From Neonectria sp. B-13 (Eukaryota > Ascomycota > Sordariomycetes > Hypocreales > Nectriaceae): a stretch of DNA of 64,000 bases. Positions 22,454 to 35,101 of this stretch are shown one piece after another. The DNA lies in assembly GCA_002682825.1 (NCBI GenBank), contig NOKP01000001.1:746501-810500 (forward strand), in the 5' to 3' direction. A program made the position numbers and the translations under genes. Each line of letters begins with the position of its first letter. The first letter of the stretch is position 1. A model generated the notes under the pieces. It searched no databases and had not been told where the DNA came from. It saw only the letters and a list, made by a program, of their open reading frames with translations.

Positions 22454-24601
22454 ATGGCGTGCCGGATCTGCAACAACGCCCGTAGAAAAAATGATCACGA
22501 TCAATCGGTCACTATCCTTGATATCGAACAGTCCGCAGTATCATGTAAATATTGCCAAATACTACTCTCAGTCACCAGAGCGGAGGGCTTGCAGTCCGAT
22601 GCTAAGGGAGTCATCTGGGGACAGAGCCAATTCTTTGGTCGTCAAATCGACGGAATTGAGTTTCATGCATATTCATCAACGGAGGACGGTCCGCGGATTG
22701 ATCTTGTAGTCCGTGATCTTGTTGGCGAGTTCTAATCTCTCTTGTATAGTGTACGATGATAAGCTAACGGTTAGACACAGAGGCTAGCGAAGAGGAGCTC
22801 GCCAGTATACTTGCCTCCGGGCTTACAAACACTGGATCAGATTTGGCTTCTGAGTGGGCTAAAACCCAGGTAGAGTTGTGTAAGAACTCACACAATGATT
22901 GCGAAACTCAAAAGCAGAGCATCCTTCCGGACAGAGTGCTGGCAATCGGCTATGTTGGATCTGGCAGTTCATCAAACAAAGATTGGCTAGAGTCTGATGT
23001 AAGGCTACACGAACCTCATGGCGAGCACTCAACGTATGCAGCACTGAGCCATCGTTGGGGTGACCGCCAGCCCCTCCGTCTCCTGTGCGACAACATGGTG
23101 GACTTTCGCCAGAACATACCGTTTTCCACTCTTCCGAAGACTTTTCGACACGCGATCATATTTGCCCGAAAGCTTGGAATCCCCTATATTTGGGTCGACT
23201 CTTTGGTACTACTGTTCTTCCCTTTTGAGAATTACACTAATCCAGTAACGCCTCCTGTAGTGTATAATTCAGGACAGCAAAGAGGATTGGCTTGAACAGT
23301 CGGGGAAAATGGCAGAGATATATGAATCCGCTTCCCTCACTCTGGCGGCCACCTCAGCGGAGAGCGGGGAGGCTGGCTGTTTCGTGGAGCCTACCCTGAC
23401 GCTGCTAGGATACGTAACTGATGGAGACAGTAAAGTACCCGCACAAGGTCACGAGAACCAGGTCTATCGTTTACTTCAAACCGCCACTAGCAGTCGTCCT
23501 GTGGTCTTCATCAGAGGGGTACCAGAACACACACTTCCTAAGCACTTCGCCGATCCCAAACTGCCTCTTCTACAGCGCGGATGGGTCTATCAGGAAAGAT
23601 TCTTGTCTCCGCGTATACTACACTTCGGTTCTATCGACATCATGTTCGAATGCAATTATAACATTGAATGTTACTGCAAGAACACATCCGGGTCGCAAGG
23701 GACTAGAAATCCTCGAGGCCAACCCGTCAAACCTCAGCACGCCCGCTGCCTTCTTCCAGGTGTCAGTGCTTTGACTTTGAGTAACAGGTGGCAAGACCTT
23801 GTGGAAGAATATACACGCTTAGATCTCACGTTCGCCTCAGATAGGCTTCCGGCTATCGCGGGCATTGCGAAGCAGTTTGGTCGTAGCATGGCAAATTCAA
23901 CTTACCTTTCCGGCATATGGGAGGATTTCATCGTCCAGGGGATGTCATGGTACGGGACAGGAATGCTCTCAAACGCACCGGGAGACCCAGCTTCTTTTCC
24001 ATCCTGGTCCTGGGTTCCTGTTCCGGGTCCTATCCGATATTGGCAAGCGGACAACAATCGGCCAACAGTTGAGAAGGTGACTTCCGAGTCTATTCGGGGA
24101 GATGCATTTATGACGCTCAGAAAAGTGAGTGTCACGTTGCATGGGTACTATATTGAAGCAAAACTTCGCGTCGTACAGTTTACCGTGGAGAGCCCAATAT
24201 ACACCATCATTCTACCCGGAGAGAGAGGCTATCATGATGTGTACTTAGACTACACACCAGATGCAGCGACATTAGCCAAGGAATGGAAAGCCATACGTCC
24301 GAAGTGGTCCCGCGATTGGATACCAGCATTTGATGGGGAAAGTCTCCCAGAGTCCGAAGACATGGATGAAACATCTTACCATAAGATGGAGTCTCTTCTA
24401 TCGGTTAAGCAGTTATCACAGAGCATAGGCGCATTTCATATGGGGAGATATATTGATGACGGAGGCGGCGGAGACGTGTTCATGTTGGTAAAGTGCGTGA
24501 ATCCGAAAGAGAACATTTACGAAAGAATTGGGATCGTAGCTTGGCATGGGCGTCTGACCCCAATCTTACGTGGAAGAAACCGAAGTATTACGATTATCTA
24601 A
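22454..24601 (+). CDS. HET-domain (heterokaryon incompatibility) protein
   Basis: About 676 aa, join(22454-22712, 22775-23205, 23261-24601). HET domains act in fungal allorecognition and programmed cell death. Motifs in order: YAALSHRWGD, LPKTFRHAIIFARKLGIPYIWVDSL, then after the intron CIIQDSKEDWLEQSGKMAEIY and ASLTLAATSAESGEAGCF; a later RGWVYQERFLSPRILHF is the third HET block. The N-terminus has two CxxC pairs (CRIC and CKYC), possibly metal binding. The second intron (GTACTA to TGTAG) is well supported by the motif. The first is only inferred by frame, with a poor GTGATC donor and two possible acceptors (22774 or 22780). Near the end an alternative frame reads LAWASDPNLTWKKPKYYDY, which may be the true C-terminus. 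Confidence 0.85.
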
Positions 24602-25669
24602 ATCAATGCTATAGTAACCACAGAACTTCCCTAAGAATCATCACCAGGCGTGATAAGAAGTCAGTACTGATGAGGTAAGTAATTACCTCCAGCTGTCTCG
24701 GCAATCGTGGCAATTTGTTTTAGTAAATGTTCATCCGCTTAGTATAACTTACACCAAACCTTGGTGTTACACATTTATCATGGGCTTGAATCGATGTCAC
24801 CAGTAGAGCCTATTTGCCTTCACTACCGGTCGCCAGTTTTGAAGTTTCATAAGATTGAAAGATCCCACGGGCCTGGGCTTATAAAAGGTCAAATACAAAC
24901 CCATGATTTCACAGCAGAGACCTGGCATGACTAAGTAATCCGGCTTTGCCAGCTTCAGATTAATATTTAGTCCGAGTTCCACACCATGAAGACTCTGTAT
25001 AGTGGCGACAACATTCCTTCTTGTCTTCTCCCTTTAATTCTAGGTGAGCATAATGGAGATGTCCTAAATTTTAATTAAACTTAGGCTGTCCTTTGATATA
25101 TCTAGAACTTCACATTCCTCTTATCTTCGTTGCAAACTAGTAGCGATTCAAAACCGAAATAGACGAACAACTGAATAAGAGACAGCCCTAGGTGCTCCTA
25201 GTGTAGCTGTGGCGGATTATAGAAACCGCTATCAATGAGATAGCCTCTCTGGTTGAAAAAGCACTTGCCAATACGCTTAATCAGCTAGCAACTAGGGAGC
25301 AATAGAAGATTTTAGTAATAAGTAGAAAACACCAGGGTTATTAAAACTCTCGAGTACCTCTGTCCGAAAAGTAGCTACACCATAGAATCAATTGAGTTAT
25401 TGAAGGTATCCTCAGCGATCAACGTCCCCTTTCGGGATGCCTCTTCTAGCACATAAATTGAGCGGCCTACTAGCTCATGTTATTTTTTAGGCTCGAGTAT
25501 CTACTAGTGTCACATTTCTTGCTCAGTCTTAGAGATGCAGGGCTAACTCAAGTTCTTCTTCTGCAAAAACACCCCCAGGTCCTGATACTAGCCCCAGAGT
25601 CAAGTTTAAATGCAAAAGCTCTACCTTAGCTGCCTAGACATACAATCGTTTTTCAATAGGCACATGCTC
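24602..25669. other. intergenic, AT-rich with possible decayed repeat
   Basis: No intact gene. From about 25040 to 25640 the DNA is rich in stops, CTAG and TTAG, and the plus strand has scattered protein-like scraps (for example ASLVEKALANTLNQLATREQ near 25240-25300), as in a mutated old transposable element. I cannot assign a family. Confidence 0.3.
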
Positions 25670-26880
25670 TTAAGAGGCCTCCTTGCGAGCGTACATCATA
25701 CTGTACAGTCTCAGGTCTTGCAAGGCATCCTCGGCCGTCGTCTTGATAGGCTTGGTGTTAACGATAGACTCGTACAATTCCTTTAACTCTGCCGTGTACG
25801 CGTCTTCGTATGATGACAGAATCTCCCTTTTCTGATTTTCACCAGCCTCATTGAGTTCATTCACCTCCACTGTGATTGGAAGGCCCTTGACGTATGGACT
25901 CGCGTACTGCAGTTGGTTAGCGCCGCATGATATTGTCACAGGGAACCCATACTTTGATTGTAACCCTCTTCTTGGCACCATGCACAGCCAGATGGGCATC
26001 AAACACAGGGACTTCGTCGATGCCACTCTCGTAAGTGACAGAAAAAGGAGCCCCATCTTTGTTTTTGTACGCAAAAAGTGCACTGTAGAAAGGCTCATTT
26101 GCCGTCACGCCAACAACTGCTTCCGGAAATCCCAAGGTCTCACGCATGAGTGAGATGTCGTGAGACCCAAGACTTCCCAAGAACCTGCACATTTGCTTTC
26201 TTTCATCTGTGATTTCCAAGCCTGGAAACGCTTCTCGGTAGAGAACGTCCAGGCGAGCATCTCGCTCTGCCTCGGCGATGGACGGAAAGTCCACGTTCTT
26301 GACAGGAAATGTGCCGCTCTCGTTGACGAACTTCGCATTAGGACCGCTGAAGTCGCGGACTCGGGCGTACAAAATGCGGGGAATAGATGCCACCTCACGC
26401 TTGAACGCTTGAACATAACTGGGAGCATAGCGGCGCATGTACCCAACGAAGATTCGAGGCGAAGATGAGACTGCTTTCTCGGCTGCGATGATACGCTCCG
26501 CTGACGCCACGGAGAGCGTTAATGGTTTCTCAACCATGACGAACTTGCCAGCCTTGACAGCTGAGATGACGACCGACTCGTGGCTATCATCAGAGGTGAG
26601 AACAAACACGACGTCTACAGACGAGTTGTTAATGACTTCATCGGCGTTCGCGGCGACGAGCCGGACGTTAAATTTGGCCGCGCAGTGAGCCGCATTCTGC
26701 TTTGATATGTCGAATATGGACTCCATCTGGTACCGTTCAGACATTAGGAGGAGGCATGGGCCGTGGCACACCTGGAAGACTTCCTGGAATGAAATTAGCC
26801 GTAGTAGCATGGACACAATCAATTCACAAGCTTACCCCGGCTCCGATAATGCCAACCCCAACACGGCGTGACAGTGCCAT
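25670..26880 (-). CDS. Gfo/Idh/MocA-family NAD(P)-dependent oxidoreductase
   Basis: 370 aa, complement(25670-25906, 25953-26783, 26836-26880). The first exon gives only 15 residues, MALSRRVGVGIIGAG, the start of the Rossmann glycine loop. A GTAAGC donor at 26835 and the acceptor at 26784 join it to EVFQVCHGPCL. The second exon holds the nucleotide-binding domain with DVVFVLTSDDSHESVV and the family EKP motif (GKFVMVEKPLTLS), then the C-terminal sheet domain with GSLGSHDISLMRETLGFP. The short 46-base intron at 25907-25952 joins VTIK to YASPYVKGLPI. Enzymes of this family oxidise or reduce sugars, inositols and related polyols. It lies next to a secreted glycosidase on the same strand, which hints at carbohydrate use, but the substrate is not predictable. 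Confidence 0.85.
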
Positions 26881-27832
26881 TTTGGTGCAAATGCGTTTGC
26901 ACAAAACTAGGAAAATTGCGCCCTAGAGCTATTGCTAATGAAGGAGCTGTCTGTACAGAGAATAGTGAGAGCCTAAATGTTCTCTCTTTCCGATGGGGGG
27001 TTTTCATGAATATGGAGAGATCAGCCATTTTGTTTCCCCGCAGTTCCACGTCAGCGGAAGCTAGCCACGTGAGGAGAGCTTCCGACTAATCCCCGAATCC
27101 CATTCCCTAGGTTTCACGCCGGTATTCCTCCCACAAGATCATGAGTTGGGATCGGAATGAAAGGTGAGAGAAGGCATTGACTGGTATTCTGAATGTAAGT
27201 TAAGGGCGTATGTCGCCTGAGCTTACTCAAAAACTTCAATACACCAAGTTCAAATTCTTTCTCCGCAGTCACTCGCTAAAATGACGGTGCAGCTGCTATG
27301 GCTCGGGCTTAAAAGAACAGACACCACTGGTGCTCTGGTATCGAATACCCGCGTCTTCCGCATTCCAATTTCTGCATAATCCATGAGTCTTCCCCGACCA
27401 TATATTAATCTACAGATTTCAAGCTGACCACGTCGACGATAGGGCAGTCGAATGTAAGATCAGAAATGGTGGAATGAGAAACTCCACAAGAATTGAATGG
27501 AGCGATACGTCAAGAATGTTGCAAAGATGAGAGATACTCGGGACTACACAGGAATAAAAGGCAAGACGTATTCGAGTCTAGCGAAATATTCATATTAGCT
27601 TCCACTCTTGGCGGCCTGCGTTTTGTCGCATTGCATCGGCTGCCATTAGATGTGATACGTTTGATCGCTGTCGTTGCATCCAGCACGGGAATCGGTAGCC
27701 AGGTATGGTTTGTACAAGGTAGCAAGGGTTGGGAGCATTTTATCGATCCAAAGTGAGGAACTTTGTGCCCAGCACCGGCTCGTCTTCATCGGCGTAAAAT
27801 AGACAAAGCAACCCATCTCGTCCCTACTGTCC
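26881..27832. other. intergenic, about 950 bases
   Basis: Promoter side of the MocA-type oxidoreductase and 3' flank of the glycosidase gene. Open frames on either strand at 27490-27760 have no recognisable family. Nothing else is recognised. Confidence 0.4.
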
Positions 27833-30305
27833 TCACAACGCTTTGCGAAGGCCCTCGTACTTAACTACCCATCCATCATTCTTAGGGAAGCCAGGGGTAT
27901 CTCCTGTAGAGCCTTCCCATCCCTTCGCCATGTATGCAACTAAGTCCTATGGTCAGCTCAAAGTTCCACCTTTGGTGGCTTAGATGACACTTACCCGCTA
28001 GAAGGAAACCGGCGTTCCCGGGTATAAAGGGGGGTGGCGTGCCTCCATCACCACCTCGGATAGCAAATCCTACAAGCTCTCATTAGTAACCGGTCCACTT
28101 CAAGTCATTCTAATATCTTGACCTTACCAGCATCATCAAATTTCCAGTAGTCGTAGGCAGTTAAGTGGTAGATGGCACGCTCAGGATTCCCAACTCTGGC
28201 TGAGTTAATGGCTAAGATAGGCCGTCCCCATCCACGGATATTTTTGTCGGACCATACTTCCCAGACTTTATCTGCAGTTAGACGACTAACCTCATTGTCG
28301 ACGGCTGGCGTGTCGGGTAGTATTCCCTGCAGCATGATGAGGCTCCTAGGGTCGCCGCTTAGTGCTGGGTCTTCCCACCATGAGGCGTTGACTCCATCAT
28401 ATACAGCATAGAGACCATCAATCTGAGGCGGGCTTGCGAGATTCTTTGCAACCGTGGTCCAGTGTCTGGGAACTGGGAGACCAAGTTTCTTCTTCCATTC
28501 ACGGGCCACGTCGAGCCCATAACGCCAGTAAGCAATTTCATAGGCGAGATTGAGGGTAAGCTCGGACTGTGTGTTCTCAGTGACGCCATAGGACCTATGA
28601 ATGAGTTAGACCAATGTTCAGCCTGCCATGGCTCGTTCTGGAGGACCACTAACGGAGGGCCAAGGTCATAGTTGCCAGAAGATTCATTGAGCCATGCATA
28701 AGATGCCATATAATCGGCGCTAGCTTCTAGGATAGGATCCCAGCGTTTCAGAGTTTCCCGGGTAGGTCGAGTCTTGTACGCCAGCATGGCCATGTACATT
28801 GGGTGAGGCTGTTGCCATAAGAGAAGGGCATTGACGAGCCCGGGCGAACTCCTGCCAGTAAGGGTTTCGGTCATTTTGGGCCAGCGGGCTCCTTCCCACC
28901 CCATTACTGCAGCTCTGTTGAAGGAAGTAGGCAGAAGCTTTTCATAAAGAGTAGGAAAGATATCGTGGAAATGTTTCTCGCGACCCCACGAGACCCAGTG
29001 AGCATTATGCCAGACAACCATTTCCATGTGAAATTTACCTAAGTAGTGTTAGGAGAACGATGATTTGTGGGAGTTGCGAGGGTGACTTTCCATACCACCC
29101 ATTGTTCATCAAACCTGATTCTTGAGGAGACTCGCCTTTGGCTGCACTGTTCACCCGCAAATGATATTGAGAGGTCACGATTCGTCGCTGTAGCTCTGTG
29201 GAGTTCGGGTTAGACGACTCGGTCAAATCAACAAAGCCGCCCTTCTTCCAGTATTCATTCCATCCGATTGAGCTTTTCTTTCTTATCTCAGATGGGAGAC
29301 TAGCAACTTGTTTCTCAGGAGAGAAGTGAGCAGTAAAGGAGACCAAGGAACCACGATTCGGAGAAAGGACATATCGATGAGCGGTAATTGCCGTGGAACC
29401 AATAGGCTCTAGTCTCTTCAGCTCAAGCGGCGTCTTATTTGGCCATCGCAAGTTTACATAATATTTCGTGCCTAGATCGTGATATATGTGCGCCGTGTTT
29501 TTCTTCGAGCCTGGGGATATCTTGGTAGTATGGTTGCTGGGGAAGTCATAAACACCGACGAAGACCTCGTACTTGTACTTGGTGGTGTGGATGGGAGGAT
29601 AAGGGAAGTCGAATTCGACCTCAAGCAAACCTGAGTCGATGAGTTTGGACTTGATTTCAAAAGTGACGGCATCTGAACTGAGGTCGCCCTGGGTCACGAC
29701 CTTGACTTTAGTGCCCTCGATCGTGAAAGTTGATGTGATGATCCCATTCCAAAGGTCGAGTTCCTGGTGTGTATTAGAGAGGTGATCTACAGACAACGTT
29801 TTGCCTTTGTATCGCAATCCAATGCGACCCAGGTTGATGCGGTTTGGATTTCCGATCAGCCACTGAGATATTTCTGGTAGGTCTGGATCTGGAATGTCGT
29901 AAGACACGTTGCGACCATGTGTTTCCCTGGGCACACCTGTATACGTGTCTATTGGCCTATTCAAAGTCAAAATCATATTTCATACAGTCTGTTTGAGCTA
30001 GCTTACCCTTCGTTTGGCAAGTTGTCATTGTGCCATGCCCAAACAGACAGGGTGTTGAAGGGAAGATATGACTGCATGCCAGTGGTGTCTACGCTAAAGG
30101 CGAAATTTCCGTTACCGACCTGGAGCGGCGTGGTCTTGTTGTCAATAACAGTCGTCCGGACAATGTTGTTCTCGTTTACGATGCGTTTCCTTGAGATTGT
30201 GATCAGACATTGTACTGGTAGCAGCTTGACGGGCACTGACCTGTCGATAGTACCAAAGGCCAAAGCCGGCAACAAGGCCCAATACATTCTTTTGAGAGCG
30301 GCCAT
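27833..30305 (-). CDS. secreted six-hairpin (alpha/alpha)6 glycoside hydrolase-like protein, frame break at one exon join
   Basis: Exons read as complement(27833-27939, 27995-28069, 28128-28594, 28654-29038, about 29087-29956, 30007-30305), roughly 730 aa. The N-terminus (MAALKRMYWALLPALAFG) looks like a signal peptide. Recognisable blocks include VGNGNFAFSVDTTGMQ, NNGWYGK followed by FHMEMVVWHNAHW, MGWEGARWPKMTETLTGRSS, WQQPHPMYMA, LGPPSYGVTENTQ, ADKVWEVW, and the end PGNAGFLLAVAYMAKGWEGS. These are the marks of a GH95/GH65-like six-hairpin family common in fungi and bacteria. Five of six exons join cleanly. At the junction between NNGWYGK and FHMEM (29039-29098) every GT donor tried (29098, 29095, 29086) with the only AG (29039) is one base out of frame, so the gene may be frameshifted or mis-sequenced there. 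Confidence 0.78.
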
Positions 30306-32383
30306 GATCTTGACTTGTCAAAGACATGAACGGAATCCGTTGCTTTTGTGACCCTGAAGTTTGAATGTTGGCGACCTATGACCTTTATCTAGGAGAATGG
30401 AACCACCTCCCCGCAGTTCGAGGTTACTGTAAATTCCGGGGTAAGTGGTGCCGAGCCTACGGACATCGGGCACTAACATCCCGAGCATAATCCTTACATC
30501 CCATGATCTTCTGAAGATCTCGCGTTTAGAAGTTGTACTGCATCAATCTACCTCGAAGGAATCAGGGGCGGCATCCCGGAATCTATATTTCCCGCCAATC
30601 CCCATGCTGCCCTCATTTCACTGGTCAAGCCTTCAGGTTTGTCAGCCACCGAGGCGAAATGAAGTCTTCCGAGAACCAGGGATAGTCGTCTAATGGTCAT
30701 GCGCCTCTTAATCGGCTAACTGGTTTTAGGCTGAGTTACGTCTGACTTGGGAAATAATCGGCCGCTCGTTTAGACCATGATCCCAAAGACCAGAACTGAG
30801 CCCGAAGCTTACGGCATACAGGATCGAGGAAGTTGATAGAATTTTACCGGTGAAGAGTAGAGATGACTAGATTACCGTACAGGGCAGGGAACATGTGACC
30901 GTCTGTCTGGGAAGCCTTCAATATAGCAATAACTTACAAAACCTTACTATCCTATGCCTTGCGGCTAGTTGTTTAAGTTGCAGTATGCTGCTGTTTCTCG
31001 AGAATGTTCAATGACAAGCCTTGCAAAGGCCGCTTGCTACATGCCAGCATAACGAGGATGAAAGGTTGTCCGCCGTGCTCGACTCGCCTGTTGCTTGCAA
31101 TACTAGGCGCGTCAAATGTGACGCGGTCTACGGACGGTATACTGGCATTGTCATATACGACAAGTATCCTGCGAGCCAACCGAACTAAAACGGGCAGATT
31201 TGTTCCAGCCATTCGCAGCTGCTTTGCGGTGTGACTGAAGTTGATGCTAAATGTGTTCTGTAAAGGCATGCTCAGTCTGAGACAAAACTACTTCTCGTGT
31301 CACATATAAGTCATAGTTGTACTACGCATTAGCGGAGTGCGCATTCCATTTTGCCGTAGCTAGCAATGCGACATCTCGCCGTTCCAAAACGGTCCGAGAC
31401 AATTCTGCTATCATAGTAGAGCATTCTTCCCCTGAGAGGACATCTGCTAATACCCGCCCGGTTACGGTGTAGCCCGCCAGAACAGTAGTGTTCAAGACGG
31501 CATTGAGGTAGGGTGGAATATGTGAGGCGGCCCGAGCGACTTGCGAGAGCCCTGTTGCCCACAGTCGAGATCAGGATATCGCACCTTTCATTTCTCAGCA
31601 CTTCTATGAACATTGACAGCTTCAGAATTGGGACCAATACTACGCTCAAATTAAGACCGTACTCAACACACGAGTGTCTCCTTTGCCTTTCCCCTTGTCT
31701 CTCTCTGCTGTGAAACCCGAAACCGTTGCATAATGATTTGAGACAGGAGGTGCTTAGTCTCCACGGCACGATTAACTGACAGGATAAACAGCTCAAGAAT
31801 TAAAGAGTAATCCTAAGGGCTGTATCTAAAGTTTAAGCCATCTAGGCTTTGTATAGACTTCTTTTCAATCACATACATTCGTCAGGGTTGGATGAGAGCG
31901 TTGGAGAGGCCTTCATCAAGGCGAGGGAGGAGCGTTGAAGTGGGTGGGGGGCCGTTGGGGAGAGGATCGGGCCAGAAAATCTCTTCGTCGAGGTTGGAAC
32001 TCGCTCAGTCAAACGACGAAGACTCCATTACTGCAGTTGACGAAGCGAAGTGGTAGATTTGGTTGTGATCATTCTAGGAAGAGTCGCGGCACTACGGACA
32101 CGTTAGTAAGTTGCATCATCAAGGAAGAAGTACGGCCTGACGTGAATGTGCACTTCCGGGCATGCTCAGATGAGAGACTTCATTGAGACCAAGAGCGCGG
32201 GTTCCATGCTTGTCAAGTTGTCGACATGCCCAGCTTTTAGGAGGGCTTTAGGATAAGCCCAGTTCGCCGCCCATCTCAAGAATCAGTAGCATACGGTTCC
32301 ACAATCACAGGGTCACGAAGATTTCTCTTTGCATTGAGGCACAATATTGTATCTCATTGAGGTATTTGTGATTAAACGCCGAC
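30306..32383. other. gene-poor intergenic region, 2.1 kb
   Basis: It follows the glycosidase start and precedes the 3' end of the TRI12-like transporter gene. Short open frames on both strands (31000-31800) show no domain or codon pattern I trust. Nothing else is recognised. Confidence 0.4.
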
Positions 32384-34306
32384 TTAGACATTTGCTTCAT
32401 CACGTGTCTTCTTAGGGACGGCCTTCTCATCAACCATCCGTCTCTCCACCTTATCAGTCAAATGCTTCTTCGCGTCCTTGGCGAACAAACATCCGATGAT
32501 GGCAATGGCTCCAAATCCTAGACTGGCAAGGTACACTGTCTTGAAAGCCTGCGCATACGCATTGGGCAAAGCGCCTGCCACTGCGGTCTGGACCTCAACA
32601 GGGAAGCTGGTCAGATTGCCCGCAGTAATGGCCGCAAGAAGCTCAGAAGTCTGATTCGAAGGAAGTCCTGCATTTTCAGCCGCGGGAATAACGTTATTAG
32701 GGATCGTGTCTGTGAGTCGGTTGCTCAGGATTGAGGTGTAGACTGCCACTGCGATGGAACCACCCGCGGAGCGAATGGACGCAAGCAGACCGGATGCCAG
32801 TCCAATATCCTGAGCTGCGCAGAACAACGGAGCCAAAGCGAGCGATGCAAGCTCGATGAATCCGACGCAAAAGGGGCCGAGAATGGTCAAAGCAATGCCA
32901 GTATTCTTGTCGGATGGAGTGAGTGACGCGAGCGAGGCGACGAAGCCAACCATGGCGAAGGTTGTGCCGATGAGCCAGTACCGCACGTTTCCACCCCACC
33001 TCACGATCAATCCGGCGACAATCTGTCCGAGTGCCGTCGACGACGCCACAGTGCAAGACAACCATCCGGCATAAGTGATGTCCTTCGTAAAGAGAGCCTG
33101 AACCTGCTGCGGCCAGAGAAGAACGGCACTGTAATAAAACACTAGGCCATCGTGTTAGTTATCACACACCAATTCAAGCACTTCAAAAATGGAAATGGAA
33201 ATGACTTACTGCTAGCAACGGTGGCGCAGCAGACCAAAGACATGAAGCCGCGGTTGCGGAAGAACTTGACGGGGATCGCCGGATACTTCAAGTTTGCAAA
33301 TGCCTCATAAACGAAGAGGGCAACCAAAAGGAGAGCACCGATGACGAGAGTCGAAATCGTTGCTGCCGATTTCCACGGGTACATCTTGCCTCCCCAGGAG
33401 ACACCCATCAAGAAGAGGGTAAGGCCAGCCGTCCAGAGGAAGATGCCTACGTAGTCAAGTTCCTTGAGCATCTGTCGCTTGGTCTTGCGCTCGTGGAGAA
33501 GATGGAAGGTCGGTGGGTGGTAGAAGAAAAAGAGAAAGATGATGGCCAAACCAACATCGATGATGTTGATATAATAGCACCAGCGCCAGCCGAGCGAAGG
33601 ATTCGAGACGAACTTGCGGGCTAGGAAGAATTAGCAGCTGCCAGATAGAACGGAGTTTCTCTAGATCATACCAATGATAGGACCAAAAGTAGCAATGGGG
33701 GCGTTTGTGAGGAAGACAAACGACAGCACCATGGGACGATACTTGTTCGGCACGAGTTCTCCAATAGCAACATTGAAGCTGAGCTGCACTGTTTCTCCGA
33801 GGCCGTAAACAGCGCTGCCGATGATGAGGGTATTGACATTCTGGGCAAACGCACAGACGATGATTCCAATGAGCGCAACCACGTTGCCGCCGATAAAGAA
33901 CCATCGACGTCCAAAGAGATCGGAAAGTCGGCCAAGGATCGTGTACGTGAAGGACAGGGCGAGAGTACGAGCGATGTTGACCCATGCAATGTAGTTGCTC
34001 GGGCCGATGTCCGCGTTGATATAGGTCAAGACATTGGTCGGTAGGATCAAGAAGAGGTAGGCGCTGATGGCTGAGAGACAGAAGCCCTAAACAATTCGTC
34101 AGTCAGAAGTTGATTAATGACGAGGGGGCAATACATACAGTAAGAGCTCCGATGAATTGAACGGAGTAGAAATACCCAGGTGGAAGGTCATCACCAAGAG
34201 CAGCAGAGTTGATGGACGAGGCATCGCTATCATTTCGTGCGCGCTCCTTCTCGTCGTCAATGACGTCGTGGTGCTCTGCAGCACTCTCGATTTTGTTGAC
34301 TTCCAT
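32384..34306 (-). CDS. TRI12-like MFS transporter (fungal efflux pump family)
   Basis: Membrane permease of 583 aa, complement(32384-33141, 33210-33620, 33672-34086, 34139-34306). It belongs by pattern to the fungal trichothecene-efflux-pump-like family (PF06609), whose members carry many unrelated substrates. After an acidic cytosolic tail come PPGYFYSVQFIGAL, the motif-A loop LGRLSDLFGRRWFFIGG, GLGETVQLSFNVAIGELVPNKYR, LGWRWCYYINI, and a long central loop LLHERKTKRQMLKELDYVG between the two halves. Fourteen hydrophobic segments are plausible. All four exons join in frame (SFIGALT-GFCL, GPIIA-RKFV, VASM-FYYSAV). It is the left-most member of the peroxisomal CoA cluster and the best candidate for moving that pathway's substrate. 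A cluster motif lies about 470 bases upstream of its start. The nearest upstream ATG gives MEVNKIES. Confidence 0.9.
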
Positions 34307-34774
34307 TGTCAAAGGGTGCAATGCACCAAGGGACTGACACCTGCAGGAACAAACAAGAGGAGTTCTGTGAAGGGCGAAGCGTGGCTTGATGCAAGTGAGC
34401 TGAGTGTGAAGCTCAAGTGTAACCCTTTACTGCAAGTCGGGGGATGATCGGCGCCTTATAGATGAGTGAAGTGTGAGATGAAGAGGTACGTCCAGGAGTG
34501 GTGACTTGGAACAGTTGAAAGTGGCACTATCACCATTCGAACCAGGTCATTCCTCACTAAAATTACCGGATGTTCTGGGCAGCGAGGTGTCAGCGCAAGC
34601 ACCAGCCAGCCTATCACCCAGCTGACAATGCTTCTTGTCCCATTACCCCAGACTACCCCGGAAAATGGCAGCCATGGTCCTGCGGGGAAAGCGGCGGTGC
34701 TGTGGGGGACAAGGGCTAGGGCCTAGATACAGATAGCTCAGCCAAGCTTGCGTATTCGTGGGTCCTAGCAGGCG

Positions 34775-34788
34775 ATGAATCATTAGGG
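34775..34788 (-). promoter_or_regulatory. cluster motif copy 1
   Basis: The plus strand reads ATGAATCATTAGGG, so the minus strand is CCCTAATGATTCAT. Extended to CCCTAATGATTCATCG it is identical over 16 bases to copy 3 at 41790. It lies about 470 bases upstream of the TRI12-like transporter start. Candidate transcription-factor site; the TGATTCA core resembles an AP-1/Gcn4-type half site. Confidence 0.55.
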
Positions 34789-35091
34789 AATATCAGCACC
34801 AGCCTAAAGGGAGTAGAGACCGGGGTCGTCACACTATTGTGTCAGTCTGTGTGTCCCTCTTCGTGGATACAAAAGTTAGGAATAATTATTTGTACTTCGA
34901 CTCAGGTATGAGAAACGGTATAGGCTAGGGGTTAGGACCTATCTAATCTCGTGTATCTGACGTGGAAATTGTGTTTGCTGAGGAGGCGTGCACTCATCAA
35001 TGGAAGTGAGTCATTGTTTGGAGAGATTTGGGTGGTTGAACTCGAAGTCCTGGCGTTTCGAGGATTGGTTCATCCAGGAGAAACCCCGATG

Positions 35092-35101
35092 AATGATTCA
35101 T
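35092..35101 (+). promoter_or_regulatory. cluster motif copy 2, partial
   Basis: AATGATTCAT, lacking the leading CT of the full motif, sits within the near-palindrome ATGAATGATTCATT. It is between the transporter promoter and the 3' end of the first hydratase gene. The weakest of the five copies. Confidence 0.35.

Noticed and set aside
25040..25640. Possible RIP-mutated transposon
   Set aside because: Stop-rich and AT-rich, but no terminal repeats or recognisable enzyme motif. Kept only as a comment in the intergenic entry.
30680..30760. tRNA-like string (GTCGTCTAATGGTCA)
   Set aside because: No matching acceptor stem or TTC loop could be folded around it.
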